DNA of 64,000 nucleotides from Granulicella sp. GTDB taxonomy: Bacteria; Acidobacteriota; Terriglobia; Terriglobales; Acidobacteriaceae. Shown piece by piece: positions 1-8,420 of this stretch; positions within the stretch are counted from its first letter, which is position 1; each line of letters starts with the position of its first letter. The stretch lies in the NCBI GenBank assembly GCA_025408425.1, contig JANXYX010000001.1, forward strand, positions 310,001-374,000, read 5' to 3'. The translations under genes were made by a program, and so were the position numbers. The notes beneath the pieces were generated by a model. It was not told the DNA's origin and ran no database searches. It was given only the letters and a program-made list of their open reading frames with translations.

Positions 1-37
1 GTTCTGGTTCATCGATAGATGATGCTGGATGTTCGCT

Positions 38-1309
38 TCAGGCGAATTGGTTGAGGTTGAGGCCTAGCTGGTAGGTTTCGCCGTGGGCGAGGAGGTCTTC
101 CCAGGTGACTTCGCGGTGCTGGAGTCCGGCCATGCGGCCGAGCATGCAACTGAGGGCGGTTTCGACACCGGCGGCGATCTGATTGTGGGGCTGGTTGGAG
201 GTGATGCTGTCGATGAAGGTGCGCTCTTTGTCGCGGTCTGCGAAGGCGAGGTTGTCGGAGAAGGCGCCGTTGGCGGCGAACTTTCCTGATCCGGCTGGGG
301 TGTTGGTGGAGGCGTCCCAGGCCCAGGCGTTGTCGCCGGTGATCTGGACGGGGCCGGAGTAGGGGACGGTTGCGTAGCCGGTGGCGCCGAAGAATTTGAG
401 GCCGGCGTCGAAGAGACCGTAGGCGCCGAACTGGGTGGAAGAGAAGGAGAGGTGGACGTCGTTGGGGTAGGTGAAGTCGACCTCGTAGTGGTCCCAGCAG
501 TCGCCGGCGTGGGTGAGAATGTTGCGGCCTCCGGTGGCGATGGCTTTGAGGGGGTGGGAGCCGAGGAGCCAGTTGCAGAGGTCGATGATGTGGATGTTCT
601 GTTCGACGAGAATGTCGCCGGAGATGGCGCGGTCCCAGAGCCAGTTGCGGAGGCGGTACTCGTCAGGGCCAGCGCCGGGGCGGTTTTTTTCGAGGGATGC
701 GGGGGCGTTGTAGTTGCCTGAGACGGAGGCGATTTTGCCGAGGGCTCCGGCCTTGATCTTTGCTGCGATGGCGGCGATGGGCGGAGCGTTGCGGCACTGG
801 AAGCCGACGTCGACGCTCTGGGTGGGCTTGACGAGTTTCGCAATCTCGAGCGCGTGGCGGGCCTGGGCGATGTCGACGCCGACGGGCTTCTCGCAGTAGA
901 CGTGTTTGCCGGAGGCGACGGCGGTTTGCAGGTGCTGGACGTGGAAGAAGGGGGGGGTGGAGATCTGGATGAGATCGACGTCGGGCGAGGCGGCGAGCTG
1001 CTCGAAGGCGTGGGGGCCGTGGAAGAGGAGCTTGCTGTCGATGGGCTGGCGACCGAGGGAGGCGTTGAGCTGGTTGAAGTGAGCTTGGCCGACGGCGAGG
1101 TTGTCGGGGAAGAGGTCTGCGATGGCTACGACCTGTGCAGAGGTGCTGTGGGAGAACGAAGTAGCGACGGAGGTGCCGCGGTTGCCGCAGCCGAGCAGTC
1201 CGAGGCGGACGGCGGAGTTTGCCTGATATCCGAAGGCGGTGCTGGGCTTGACGAAGAGGAGTCCGGAGGCGGTTGCGGAGGCGGACTGGATAAATTTCCT
1301 ACGGTTCAT
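38..1309 (-). CDS. Gfo/Idh/MocA-family oxidoreductase, Tat-exported
   Basis: This is a 423-residue NAD(P)-dependent sugar or inositol dehydrogenase-like protein. The N-terminus (MNRRKFIQ) carries a twin-arginine signal followed by a hydrophobic stretch, so export to the periplasm is expected. The Rossmann nucleotide loop GLLGCGNRG lies near residues 37-45, and the family EKP motif, which supplies the catalytic-region lysine, is at residues 140-142. The remainder matches the alpha/beta C-terminal domain. It lies 51 bases downstream of a co-directional sugar isomerase-like gene, and the two probably form a transcription unit. Substrate cannot be told from sequence. Exported members usually use tightly bound cofactor; that is family knowledge, not seen here. 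Confidence 0.9.
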   Translation of the reverse strand: MNRRKFIQSASATASGLLFVKPSTAFGYQANSAVRLGLLGCGNRGTSVATSFSHSTSAQVVAIADLFPDNLAVGQAHFNQLNASLGRQPIDSKLLFHGPHAFEQLAASPDVDLIQISTPPFFHVQHLQTAVASGKHVYCEKPVGVDIAQARHALEIAKLVKPTQSVDVGFQCRNAPPIAAIAAKIKAGALGKIASVSGNYNAPASLEKNRPGAGPDEYRLRNWLWDRAISGDILVEQNIHIIDLCNWLLGSHPLKAIATGGRNILTHAGDCWDHYEVDFTYPNDVHLSFSSTQFGAYGLFDAGLKFFGATGYATVPYSGPVQITGDNAWAWDASTNTPAGSGKFAANGAFSDNLAFADRDKERTFIDSITSNQPHNQIAAGVETALSCMLGRMAGLQHREVTWEDLLAHGETYQLGLNLNQFA

Positions 1310-1360
1310 TGGTCCTCGATTTCTGGTGATTGCTGGGGCAGCTTCGGCGGTGTTGCGAGG

Positions 1361-2284
1361 TTATGCAAGCACGTCGCGAAGAATCTTTTCGAGGTAGATC
1401 TTTTCCTGCCGGACGTCCTCGATTTGCTGGGGGCCTGAGGTTTCGCGCTCGATGGTGACGGCGCCAGTGTAGCCGAGGCGATGAAGTTTGGAGAAGACCT
1501 GGCGGAAGTCTACGAGGCCCTGGCCGATGAGGACTTCTTCGCCGAGTTCGCTGGGGTTGGTGGGCCAGCGGCCGTCTTTGGCGTGGATGCTGCGGATGTG
1601 GGGGCCGAGGATGTCGACCGCATCGACTGGGTTGGCTTTGCCGTAGAGGATGAGGTTCGCGGTGTCGAGGCCGACGGCGAGGTTGGGCATGGCGACGTCG
1701 CGGAGCATGCGGGACATGGTGGTGGGGGTCTCCTGACCGGTCTCCATGAGGAAGTATTGGCCGTTGTCGTGGCAGTGCTGGGCGACGGTGCGGATAGCTT
1801 CTACGGTGCCGGGGTACTTGGGATCGGCGGGGTCTTCGGGCATGAAGCCGCAGTGGGTCTGGACTTGAGGGACGCCGATTTGTTTCGCGAAGTCGGAGAC
1901 CTGACGGAGGGCGTCGATGCGAGCGGCACGGGTTTCGGGCGGGACGAGGCCTATGGTGGAGGGGCCGTGGGTGAAGTCCCAGATGAGGGGCTTGGGACCG
2001 ACGACTTCGACGGTGGTGGCGGTGAGGTTGTATTTGGCGAGGAGGTCGCGGAACTGGGAGGCTACGGCTGGGGTGAAGCCGCCGCCGAGGTAGCCGTCAA
2101 GCGAGAGGAAGCAGTTGGAGAAGCCCATCTGTTGCACGCGGCGGAAGTGTTCTTCTGGCGCGCTGAAGGGAGCGATGAGGAGGCCGACGTCCATGGGTTT
2201 GAGGGGCGGGGGGGCGGCGGCTGCGGGCAGGGTGCTGGTGAGGATGGCTCCGGAAGCGAGGCCGATAAATTCTCTGCGGTCCAT
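1361..2284 (-). CDS. sugar phosphate isomerase/epimerase-like TIM barrel protein, Tat-exported
   Basis: This xylose-isomerase-like TIM barrel protein has 307 residues. I start it at MDRREFIG, because that places the twin-arginine signal at the very N-terminus; the frame stays open upstream to 2347 but the extra residues are not signal-like. Likely metal ligands are the Glu in LMETGQE, the Asp in GLDTAN, the His in SIHAKD and the Glu in IERE, which follow the family order. The gene precedes the Gfo/Idh/MocA dehydrogenase on the same strand. Such pairs often act together in sugar or inositol conversion, but the actual substrate is unknown. Confidence 0.85.
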   Translation of the reverse strand: MDRREFIGLASGAILTSTLPAAAAPPPLKPMDVGLLIAPFSAPEEHFRRVQQMGFSNCFLSLDGYLGGGFTPAVASQFRDLLAKYNLTATTVEVVGPKPLIWDFTHGPSTIGLVPPETRAARIDALRQVSDFAKQIGVPQVQTHCGFMPEDPADPKYPGTVEAIRTVAQHCHDNGQYFLMETGQETPTTMSRMLRDVAMPNLAVGLDTANLILYGKANPVDAVDILGPHIRSIHAKDGRWPTNPSELGEEVLIGQGLVDFRQVFSKLHRLGYTGAVTIERETSGPQQIEDVRQEKIYLEKILRDVLA

Positions 2285-2354
2285 TTTTCTGCGCTGCATT
2301 TCTGAGGATCCCATGGAGCGTCCTTTCGTCACGGCACCATTAGGCAACAGAAGG

Positions 2355-2384
2355 AGGCTTTATGGCTAGTGCATGGGGACGTCG
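2355..2384. repeat. 30-bp direct repeat, left copy
   Basis: This is a perfect 30-base match to positions 3008-3037. Read on the minus strand, it reproduces the last codons, stop codon and following 11 bases of the MFS exporter gene. It sits 653 bases away from the genuine end of that gene and brackets the orphan gene at 2404-2958. Confidence 0.95.
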
Positions 2385-2403
2385 CCGAGGCATTCAACCG
2401 TTT

Positions 2404-2958
2404 TTACCAGGAGGTAACGGCGGGAGACTGGGTAGGTGCGGGGATCGCAAAAGGATAGACTTCGCGGGCGCGATCGATGAGGTCCCACGAGTCCTGAGAG
2501 TCAGCTTGACGGGCAAACGTCACTGTCTGGTCATTGCAAAGGAACCGGATGCCGTTTTGAGGTCCGCTGCGTCCGCCTGACCATTCTTCGTATCTGAGTT
2601 CTGAGATAGATGAGTTATCAAAACTGCGATTTGTAAGGCCGAAGGACAAGAGAGATCCTTGAATTCGAAGGACGTCCGGCGCGATAGTGACGAGTTCGAA
2701 GTACAACAAGTCCTTCAACGTAGTAAACAGCATCCAGAGAAAGACCGCCAACGTAAGAGCGACCATCCCCGCACCTTGCACCGTCGAGCGGTTTATATTC
2801 GCACGGTTTTCGAATCCCGCGAGTGAGCCGAAAAAGCACGCACCCCAAAACCCAACAAGTAACAAATTGAAGACAATTCGCCAGCTCTTGCGGGGATGGA
2901 TTTCGATGCAAAGATTACCGGCGACACGACTCGTCTTTAGCATTCTGCTCTCCAGCAC
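2404..2958 (-). CDS. orphan two-helix membrane protein inside a repeat-bounded insertion
   Basis: This 184-residue protein has no family I recognise. Two hydrophobic segments, about residues 28-46 (FNLLLVGFWGACFFGSLAGF) and 64-82, suggest two membrane helices. They are followed by a soluble C-terminal half with alternating strand-like sequence, a layout seen in small PH-like or DUF membrane proteins. An internal Met at residue 6 is an alternative start. Parts of the gene are less GC-rich than its neighbours (a hand count of 2821-2880 gives 27 of 60 bases G or C). The gene is framed by a 30-bp direct repeat copied from the end of the MFS gene, so acquisition by insertion is likely. Confidence 0.6.
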   Translation of the reverse strand: MLESRMLKTSRVAGNLCIEIHPRKSWRIVFNLLLVGFWGACFFGSLAGFENRANINRSTVQGAGMVALTLAVFLWMLFTTLKDLLYFELVTIAPDVLRIQGSLLSFGLTNRSFDNSSISELRYEEWSGGRSGPQNGIRFLCNDQTVTFARQADSQDSWDLIDRAREVYPFAIPAPTQSPAVTSW

Positions 2959-3007
2959 AGGAGTTTAGCATTCACCTTCAAAGTAAGAGGATTACAACGT
3001 CGAAGTT

Positions 3008-3037
3008 AGGCTTTATGGCTAGTGCATGGGGACGTCG
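3008..3037. repeat. 30-bp direct repeat, right copy (3' end of the MFS gene)
   Basis: This copy contains the authentic last codons and stop of the DHA2 exporter. The identity with 2355-2384 ends sharply on both sides, as expected for a duplication made when the intervening DNA was inserted. Confidence 0.95.
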
Positions 3038-4647
3038 GCGGCCGGTTTGATCTTTCCGATGAGGAGGACGAGGGGGATCATGCTGAGGCAGAAGACGAAG
3101 AAGATGGCGATGATGTCCATGTAGGCGAGCATGGCGGACTGGCGGTGGAGTTGGTTGTAGATGAAGGCCTGAGCGGTATGGACTCCGGGGCCGAAGACGG
3201 TGCCGTTGCCTGAGCCGCCGAACATGCCTTTGAGGGCTTTGATCTGGTTCTCGAAGGCTGGGGTGCCCGGGGTGAGGTTTCGGACCATGTAGGCTTCGTG
3301 GCGCTGCTGGCCGCGGGAGAGCATGGTGGCGACGAAGGCAGTACCGACCGAGCCGCCGATGTTACGGGCGAGGTTGGTGAGGCCGGCGACGTCGTTGTTC
3401 TGAGACTGGGGGACGCCGTTGTAGCTGATGGTATTGATGGGGATGAAGAGGAAGGCGAGGCCAGAGGCCTGGAAGACGCGCACCCACATGATGTATTTGA
3501 AGCTGGAGGTGAGGGAGAAGGTGTGCATCATGGCCATGGAGACGGCAAGGATAAAGAAGCCATAGCAGATGAGGGCGCGAGGATCGACTTTGCCGATGAG
3601 GAAGCCGACGACGGGCATCATGAGCATGATCATGATGCCTCCTGGGGAGATGACGAAGCCGGCGAGTTCGGCGGTGTAGCCTAGCAGGGTTTGAACCATC
3701 TGGGGGATGAGGACGGTGGTGCCGTAGAGGGCGAAGCCGAGGACGAACATCAGCAGGAAGGGGATGGCGAAGGTTTTGCGCTTGAAGAGGGTGAGATTGA
3801 GGATGGGGCGGTTCTTGATTTTGAGCTGGTAAAGCTCCCACACGATGAGGACGACGAGGGAGATGATGCAGAGCGCGGTGAAGAAGACTATGACGCCGGA
3901 GCCGAACCAGTCGTCTTCCTGGCCCTTGTCGAGGATGAATTCGAGGGAGCCGAAGCCGCTGGCGAGGAGTCCGAAGCCGAAGAAGTCGAGCTTGAGGCCG
4001 TATTTCTTGGCGGCTTTTACTTCTTTGACGATGTGAGGTGGGTCTTCGACGAGGCGGTTGGTGAGGAAGAGGGAGAGCAGCGCGATGGGAACGTTGATGA
4101 AGAAGATCCAGCGCCAGTCGTAGTTATCTGTGATCCAGCCGCCGAGGGAGGGGCCGATGGCGGGGGCGCAGACGACGGCTAGTCCGTAGAGGGCGAAGGC
4201 CTGGCCGCGCTGTTTGGGGGTGAAGGTGTCGGCGAGGATGGCTTGCTCGGATGGGGCGAGGCCACCGCCTCCTGCGCCTTGCAGGATGCGGCAGAAGATG
4301 AGGATGGGGAGCGAGGGGGCTAGTCCGCAGAGCATGGAACTGATGCCGAAGAGGACGACGCAGATCATGTAGAACTTCTTGCGGCCAATGAACGTAGTGA
4401 GGTAGGCGGAGGCCGGAAGGATGACGGCGTTAGCGACGAGATAGCTGGTGAGGACCCAGGTGGCTTCGTCCTGGGATGCGCCGAGCGAGCCAGCGATGTG
4501 GGGCAGTGCTACGTTGGCGATGGAGGAGTCGAGGACCTCCATGAAGGTGGCGAGGGTGACGGTGAGAGCGATGGCCCAGGGGTTGGCACGCGGGCGCCAA
4601 GGTGCGGGTGCGGCAGGGGCATCCATTGATAGGGTCGCTGAGGCCAT
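3019..4647 (-). CDS. DHA2-family MFS multidrug efflux permease (EmrB/QacA type)
   Basis: This 542-residue permease has the length and roughly 14 hydrophobic segments of the DHA2 branch of the major facilitator superfamily. The N-terminal EVLDSSIANVALPHI stretch is the DHA2 signature in helix 1. The loop between helices 2 and 3 (TTFIGRKKFY) corresponds to motif A, and GFALYG and GFLIGKVDPRA lie in the second half. It probably exports drugs or other hydrophobic compounds across the inner membrane by proton antiport. No adjacent EmrA-like adaptor or TolC gene is visible. The last 18 coding bases and stop belong to a 30-bp sequence repeated beyond the orphan gene at 2404-2958. Confidence 0.92.
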   Translation of the reverse strand: MASATLSMDAPAAPAPWRPRANPWAIALTVTLATFMEVLDSSIANVALPHIAGSLGASQDEATWVLTSYLVANAVILPASAYLTTFIGRKKFYMICVVLFGISSMLCGLAPSLPILIFCRILQGAGGGGLAPSEQAILADTFTPKQRGQAFALYGLAVVCAPAIGPSLGGWITDNYDWRWIFFINVPIALLSLFLTNRLVEDPPHIVKEVKAAKKYGLKLDFFGFGLLASGFGSLEFILDKGQEDDWFGSGVIVFFTALCIISLVVLIVWELYQLKIKNRPILNLTLFKRKTFAIPFLLMFVLGFALYGTTVLIPQMVQTLLGYTAELAGFVISPGGIMIMLMMPVVGFLIGKVDPRALICYGFFILAVSMAMMHTFSLTSSFKYIMWVRVFQASGLAFLFIPINTISYNGVPQSQNNDVAGLTNLARNIGGSVGTAFVATMLSRGQQRHEAYMVRNLTPGTPAFENQIKALKGMFGGSGNGTVFGPGVHTAQAFIYNQLHRQSAMLAYMDIIAIFFVFCLSMIPLVLLIGKIKPAADVPMH

Positions 4648-4828
4648 GAGTCTAGTTTGATTCTATGGGCCGGGGGTGGGATTCAAGGAATTGTTGCTGA
4701 GGTGTGTCGCTGAGATTTGTGCTTTGGGAAGAGTGTCTTAGAGATTCATACAATATCTGCGAGGCTCGTCCGTCTACACCCATAGATGACCTGGATGGAC
4801 TGCTGCCGGAATGAAAGAAGCGCTGCAT

Positions 4829-5395
4829 ATGGATTGGACAACGATCGAGCAGGACCAGTTCATCTCGGATGCGATGGAGAAGGACGAATCGAGACTGCGG
4901 AGCTTCATTCGCAATCGAGTTTCGGACAGCGGCGACGCCGAGGACATTCTGCAAGAGGTGTTTTACGAGCTGATTTCTGCGTATCGCTTGATGCAGCCGG
5001 TGGAACAGGTGAGTGCGTGGCTGTTTCGGGTAGCGCGCAATCGGATTACCGATCTTTTCAGGAAGAAGAAGCCTGAGTTATTGAGCGATGCGATTTTGGT
5101 CGCTGAGAATGGCGACGAGTTGCTGCTGGAGGATCTGTTGCCTTCCGGGGATGCCGGACCAGAGGAGGCGTATGCCCGAAGTGTGTTGCTGGATGCAGTC
5201 GAAGATGCGCTGGATGAGTTGCCAGCAGATCAGCGCGAGGTGTTTATCGCGCATGAGTTGATGGGGCAGAGCTTCAAGGAGCTTGCGGAAGTGAGTGGTG
5301 TGAGTGTGAATACGCTGCTCTCGCGGAAGAGGTATGCGGTATTGCATCTGCGGCGGAGGCTGCGGGCGATCTATGAGGATTTTTTGAAGCACTAA
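4829..5395 (+). CDS. ECF-type RNA polymerase sigma factor
   Basis: This sigma-70-family protein has only region 2 (roughly residues 20-85, including DAEDILQEVFYELISAYRL and a WLFRVARNRITDLFRKK segment) and region 4 (about 125-180, DQREVFIAHELMGQSFKELA then GVSVNTLLSRKRYA). This is the ECF layout. I prefer the start at 4829, which has a purine-rich AAAGAAG nine bases upstream; an ATG at 4811 is possible. It heads a tight operon with a small membrane protein (10-base gap) and a coiled-coil microprotein. The membrane protein is a candidate anti-sigma partner by position only. Confidence 0.88.
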   Translation: MDWTTIEQDQFISDAMEKDESRLRSFIRNRVSDSGDAEDILQEVFYELISAYRLMQPVEQVSAWLFRVARNRITDLFRKKKPELLSDAILVAENGDELLLEDLLPSGDAGPEEAYARSVLLDAVEDALDELPADQREVFIAHELMGQSFKELAEVSGVSVNTLLSRKRYAVLHLRRRLRAIYEDFLKH

Positions 5396-5405
5396 GGAGA
5401 GAGCG

Positions 5406-5744
5406 ATGAAGAAGCACTGGATGTTGAAGGGATTGACGATTGGATTGTGGGTGGTGGTTGGCAGCGCTGCCATTGGTTTTGTGGTGAAGGAGCTGTGGAA
5501 TGTTCTGGTGCCGCAGATCTTTGGCGGTCCTCTGATTACTTATTGGCAGGGGCTGGGGCTGTTTTTGCTGAGCAAGATTTTGTTTGGCGGGTTCCATCGG
5601 CATGGCTGCGGTGGGCGTGGGCGCTGGAAGGAACAGATGATGGAGCGCTGGGCCTCTATGAGCGAAGAAGAGCGGGAGAAGTTTCGCGCAGGGATGCGGG
5701 GGCGTGGGGGTTGGTGCCGTCCGCCGGTTGAGCCGCAGGTTTGA
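5406..5744 (+). CDS. small two-helix membrane protein next to the ECF sigma gene
   Basis: This 112-residue protein has a good ribosome binding site (AAGGAGAG) and begins 10 bases after the sigma gene. Hydrophobic segments at about residues 8-27 and 40-62 predict two membrane helices. They are followed by a Gly/Arg/His-rich tail (HRHGCGGRGR), an acidic-helical stretch (MSEEEREKFRAGM) and a Cys near the end. Similar short proteins are commonly found beside ECF sigma factors in this phylum, where they are annotated as hypothetical. A role in sigma control or metal sensing is inference from position and the His/Cys content. Confidence 0.8.
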   Translation: MKKHWMLKGLTIGLWVVVGSAAIGFVVKELWNVLVPQIFGGPLITYWQGLGLFLLSKILFGGFHRHGCGGRGRWKEQMMERWASMSEEEREKFRAGMRGRGGWCRPPVEPQV

Positions 5745-5786
5745 GGGGTTGTGGGATGGTGTTGGTGAAAGGAAGAGGCTAAAGCG

Positions 5787-5966
5787 ATGATTGCGGGAGC
5801 GTTTGGTTCGGCTGCCATGGGTGGTGCGGGTGAGGAGGTGCCGGTGGGTGAGGATCACCGATACCTTACGCTGGAAGTTGAGAACGTGCGGCTGACTCGG
5901 CTGGTGGCGGAGTTGCTGATGAAGAATCAGCAACTCCGGGCTGAGTTGAATGGCGCGGGAGCTTAG
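5787..5966 (+). CDS. 59-residue coiled-coil microprotein in the sigma operon
   Basis: The frame runs ATG to TAG with a GGAAGAGG ribosome binding site eight bases upstream. After a Gly/Ala-rich first 20 residues, the segment from about residue 24 to 56 is amphipathic, with Leu/Val at heptad spacing (LTLEVENVRLTRLVAELLM), which suggests a short coiled coil. It lies 42 bases after the membrane-protein gene on the same strand, so it is probably the third gene of the ECF operon. Its stop overlaps the stop of the converging pseudokinase gene by four bases. No function is recognised. Confidence 0.7.
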   Translation: MIAGAFGSAAMGGAGEEVPVGEDHRYLTLEVENVRLTRLVAELLMKNQQLRAELNGAGA

Positions 5967-7399
5967 CGGGTTTTGCCGGAGTAGTTCTGGGCGTAGATGT
6001 CGTGGGGGAGTCCGGCGTTGCGGGCTTTTTCTTTGAAGGCGAAGGCCTGTTCGCGTGTCATGGCTCCGCCAACGGTGACGAGGTAGGGTGCGTGGCCGGT
6101 GGGGGTGAAGACTTCAGGCCGTAGGAAGGTGTGGTCGCGGCCGATCACTGCGGCTTTCTGCCAGGCTTGGTCTTCATGGTTGTAAGTGAAAGCTACAACG
6201 CGCCACTGGGGATGGCCGTCGGCGGTGGTGAGGGTCTGATCGGTGGGCTGGGCATTGGGAGTGTTCTTCTGCTTGGCGGGTGCGCTGGCCTTGGCGGCCT
6301 TGGAAGAGGAGCCGGCAGCGGGTTTGGCGAGGGATGAGGGGGCTGGCGCTGATGCCATCTCGCTAATGGGTGTGATGGGGTGCTCGGGGGTGGAGTGGGA
6401 GTGCCAAGCGAGGGTGGCGAGGAGTACGACGGCCGCGGCAGCGGAGGCGAGCCACAGGCGCTTCCGTTTTGGGTCGGTCTGGAGAGAGAGCTTGACGCGA
6501 TCAATGGCTGCGCTGACGGGGCGTGGCGCCGTGATGGGCGCGGGCAAGGTGGCTGCGGGTGGAAGGCTGGCGGCTACGGCTTCCGGAGAGTGGTCGGTGA
6601 GGGGGAGAGTGGCCTGGGCAGGGTTTGCGGCTTTGGCTTGTGACTTTTTCGTGGCGGCGACGTACTGCGGTTTGGCTGGATCGCTGGCGGCGGCAGGGGA
6701 TTGCGGGATGGGTACGGCGGCTGGCGGGGTGAGGGCGGCGGAGATTTGATCGAGGCTCCAGGCGCCGCTGATGCCGTTGGGTATGATCTGGTCGAAGGGT
6801 TTTGGCAGGAGGGTGTGGCCGTTGGGGACGAGGGTTCTGGATTGGGTGAGGGCGAGGAGGAGGACCATGGCGAGGTCATGGACGTCGCGGGCGCGGAGGG
6901 CCTCGGCTGCGGCGGGATCCTGGGGGGCTTCGCGGACGCAGTCGCTGCGGAGCTTGACGTGTTCGCTGGTGGCGAGGACGTTGGCTGGCTCGATGTGCTC
7001 GTGGATGAGGCGGGAGGCGTGTAGGGCCTGGAGGGCGTCTGTGAGGCTGGTGGCGATCTGGCGGGTTTCGTCGAGGCTGAGGGGGCGCTCGCGGAGGATT
7101 TCGGCGAGGTCGGCGAGGGTGGGCTCCATTACTGCATAGATGAGGGGGGTGCCATCGAGGACGGTTTGGCCGAACTTTTTGAAGGTGATGAGGTGGATTT
7201 GCTTGAGATCGGCGACGGTGTTCCAGCGGTCGAGGATCTCGGACTCGTCGTTGATGGACTCGATGAGGCGGAGGACGGCGGGCTTTCCGGAGCCGTTGGA
7301 GGTGGTGAAGAAGGCGCTGCGACCTTCTGGGCGGATCAGTTTTTCAACGGGAAAGAGACCTGCGATCGTCTTTCCTTCATAGTCATTCCAAAGTCGCAT
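5963..7399 (-). CDS. pseudokinase-like membrane protein with C-terminal SPOR-like domain
   Basis: This 478-residue protein starts at MRLWNDYEG, with GGAG eight bases upstream; the frame is open further upstream. Residues 1 to about 225 resemble a serine/threonine kinase fold, but the active site is degraded. The catalytic HRDLKPxN loop reads HEHIEPANVL, and no DFG is recognisable. A Pro/Ala-rich linker follows, then one membrane helix (LWLASAAAAVVLLATLAW). The C-terminal ~75 residues (from WRVVAFTY to the end) resemble SPOR-type modules that bind denuded peptidoglycan. It is therefore probably a non-catalytic signalling or scaffold protein at the cell envelope or division site. The domain assignment is by eye. 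Confidence 0.75.
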   Translation of the reverse strand: MRLWNDYEGKTIAGLFPVEKLIRPEGRSAFFTTSNGSGKPAVLRLIESINDESEILDRWNTVADLKQIHLITFKKFGQTVLDGTPLIYAVMEPTLADLAEILRERPLSLDETRQIATSLTDALQALHASRLIHEHIEPANVLATSEHVKLRSDCVREAPQDPAAAEALRARDVHDLAMVLLLALTQSRTLVPNGHTLLPKPFDQIIPNGISGAWSLDQISAALTPPAAVPIPQSPAAASDPAKPQYVAATKKSQAKAANPAQATLPLTDHSPEAVAASLPPAATLPAPITAPRPVSAAIDRVKLSLQTDPKRKRLWLASAAAAVVLLATLAWHSHSTPEHPITPISEMASAPAPSSLAKPAAGSSSKAAKASAPAKQKNTPNAQPTDQTLTTADGHPQWRVVAFTYNHEDQAWQKAAVIGRDHTFLRPEVFTPTGHAPYLVTVGGAMTREQAFAFKEKARNAGLPHDIYAQNYSGKTR

Positions 7400-7622
7400 G
7401 GGGGAATACTCCAATCCTGGGATTTGTGCAGGAATAAAAATGCCGTTGGGCAAGGGAGGCAGGTCGTGCCGGCGGGAACGGGCCCAATGGGGCTCACGTC
7501 ACACACGCATTCCTATTATCGTTCATTCTGTTGTGGGGAATCCACGGTGGGTGGGGAATGCGGAGGTGGGAGCGTCGGACGTACTATGGTGGAGACGATA
7601 GATGGTATGAGGAGGGCGAAGA

Positions 7623-8402
7623 ATGCATCCGGACCTTGAGAAATTAATGGCACTGCAGCTCCACGATGTTGAGGCGAAGCGTCTGCGGGATGAGATGGTG
7701 GCGCTGCCGAAGATGGTCTCCGGACTGGAGACGAAGTTGAAGGCGGTACAGGGACAGCGGGCAGTGATAATCGACCTGATGGCGAAGGAAGAGTTGCTGC
7801 GGCGCAAGCAGGAACTGGACGTGAAGGACTACCAGGCGAAGATCGCCAAGGTGCGCAAACAGATGGATATGGCGACGACGACGGTGCAGGTGACGGCGTT
7901 TGAGCATGAGATTGCGTTCGCGCAGGGCGAGATCAGCAAGGTGGAGGACGCGGAGCTGGAGAGCATGGAGCGAACGGAAGCTCTGGAGGCTCAGAAGAAG
8001 CTGGCGGACGAGGCGGTGGAGTCTGCGGAGAAGACTCTGGAGCGCGAACGAGTGCGGGCAGCGGAGACGATTGCACTGGACCAGACGGCGCTGGCGGCAG
8101 TGGAGGCGAAGCGTGCGGCGGAGCGGGCAGAGATCGGCGAAGATGCGCTGTCACGCTATGACCGCATCGCGAAGGCTAAGGGTACGGCGGTGTCGGAGGC
8201 GGTGAATCAGAAGTGCTCGGCATGCCAGATGATGCTGCGGCCACAGCGCTGGAACGATCTGCGGGACCGCAGCAACGAGAGTGAAATGATGACGTGCGAT
8301 AGTTGTGCACGACTGCTGTATTACGATCCGGCGCGTGACGCACCGCAGCGGAAGACGGTACCGGTAGAGAGCATTGCGGCTTCGATTATTCGATCGTTGT
8401 AA
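7623..8402 (+). CDS. coiled-coil protein with C-terminal C4 zinc ribbon (COG1579/CT398-like)
   Basis: This 259-residue protein is almost entirely charged, heptad-rich helix over residues 1-185, predicting a long coiled-coil hairpin. It ends in a zinc ribbon whose cysteine pairs are CSAC at residues 198-201 and CDSC at 225-228. This arrangement is typical of the COG1579 family. Structural work on family members such as Helicobacter HP0958 and Chlamydia CT398 links them to RpoN/flagellar or secretion-related interactions, but the role in non-flagellated soil bacteria is unclear. It lies 18 bases before the deoxyribonucleotidase gene, so co-transcription is likely. Confidence 0.88.
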   Translation: MHPDLEKLMALQLHDVEAKRLRDEMVALPKMVSGLETKLKAVQGQRAVIIDLMAKEELLRRKQELDVKDYQAKIAKVRKQMDMATTTVQVTAFEHEIAFAQGEISKVEDAELESMERTEALEAQKKLADEAVESAEKTLERERVRAAETIALDQTALAAVEAKRAAERAEIGEDALSRYDRIAKAKGTAVSEAVNQKCSACQMMLRPQRWNDLRDRSNESEMMTCDSCARLLYYDPARDAPQRKTVPVESIAASIIRSL

Positions 8403-8420
8403 GGAAATGGTGAGCGTGTC

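Noticed and set aside
64-843. Long Ser/Pro/Thr-rich frame opposite or out of phase with the oxidoreductase gene
   Set aside because: It is low-complexity shadow of a GC-rich coding strand. Many similar frames (for example at 14582-15544, 28687-30048 and 62267-63952) arise from strong third-position G/C bias and match no family.
4681-4810. Promoter for the ECF sigma operon with TACAAT at 4749
   Set aside because: No -35 with acceptable spacing or sequence could be found, so I do not list it as a feature.
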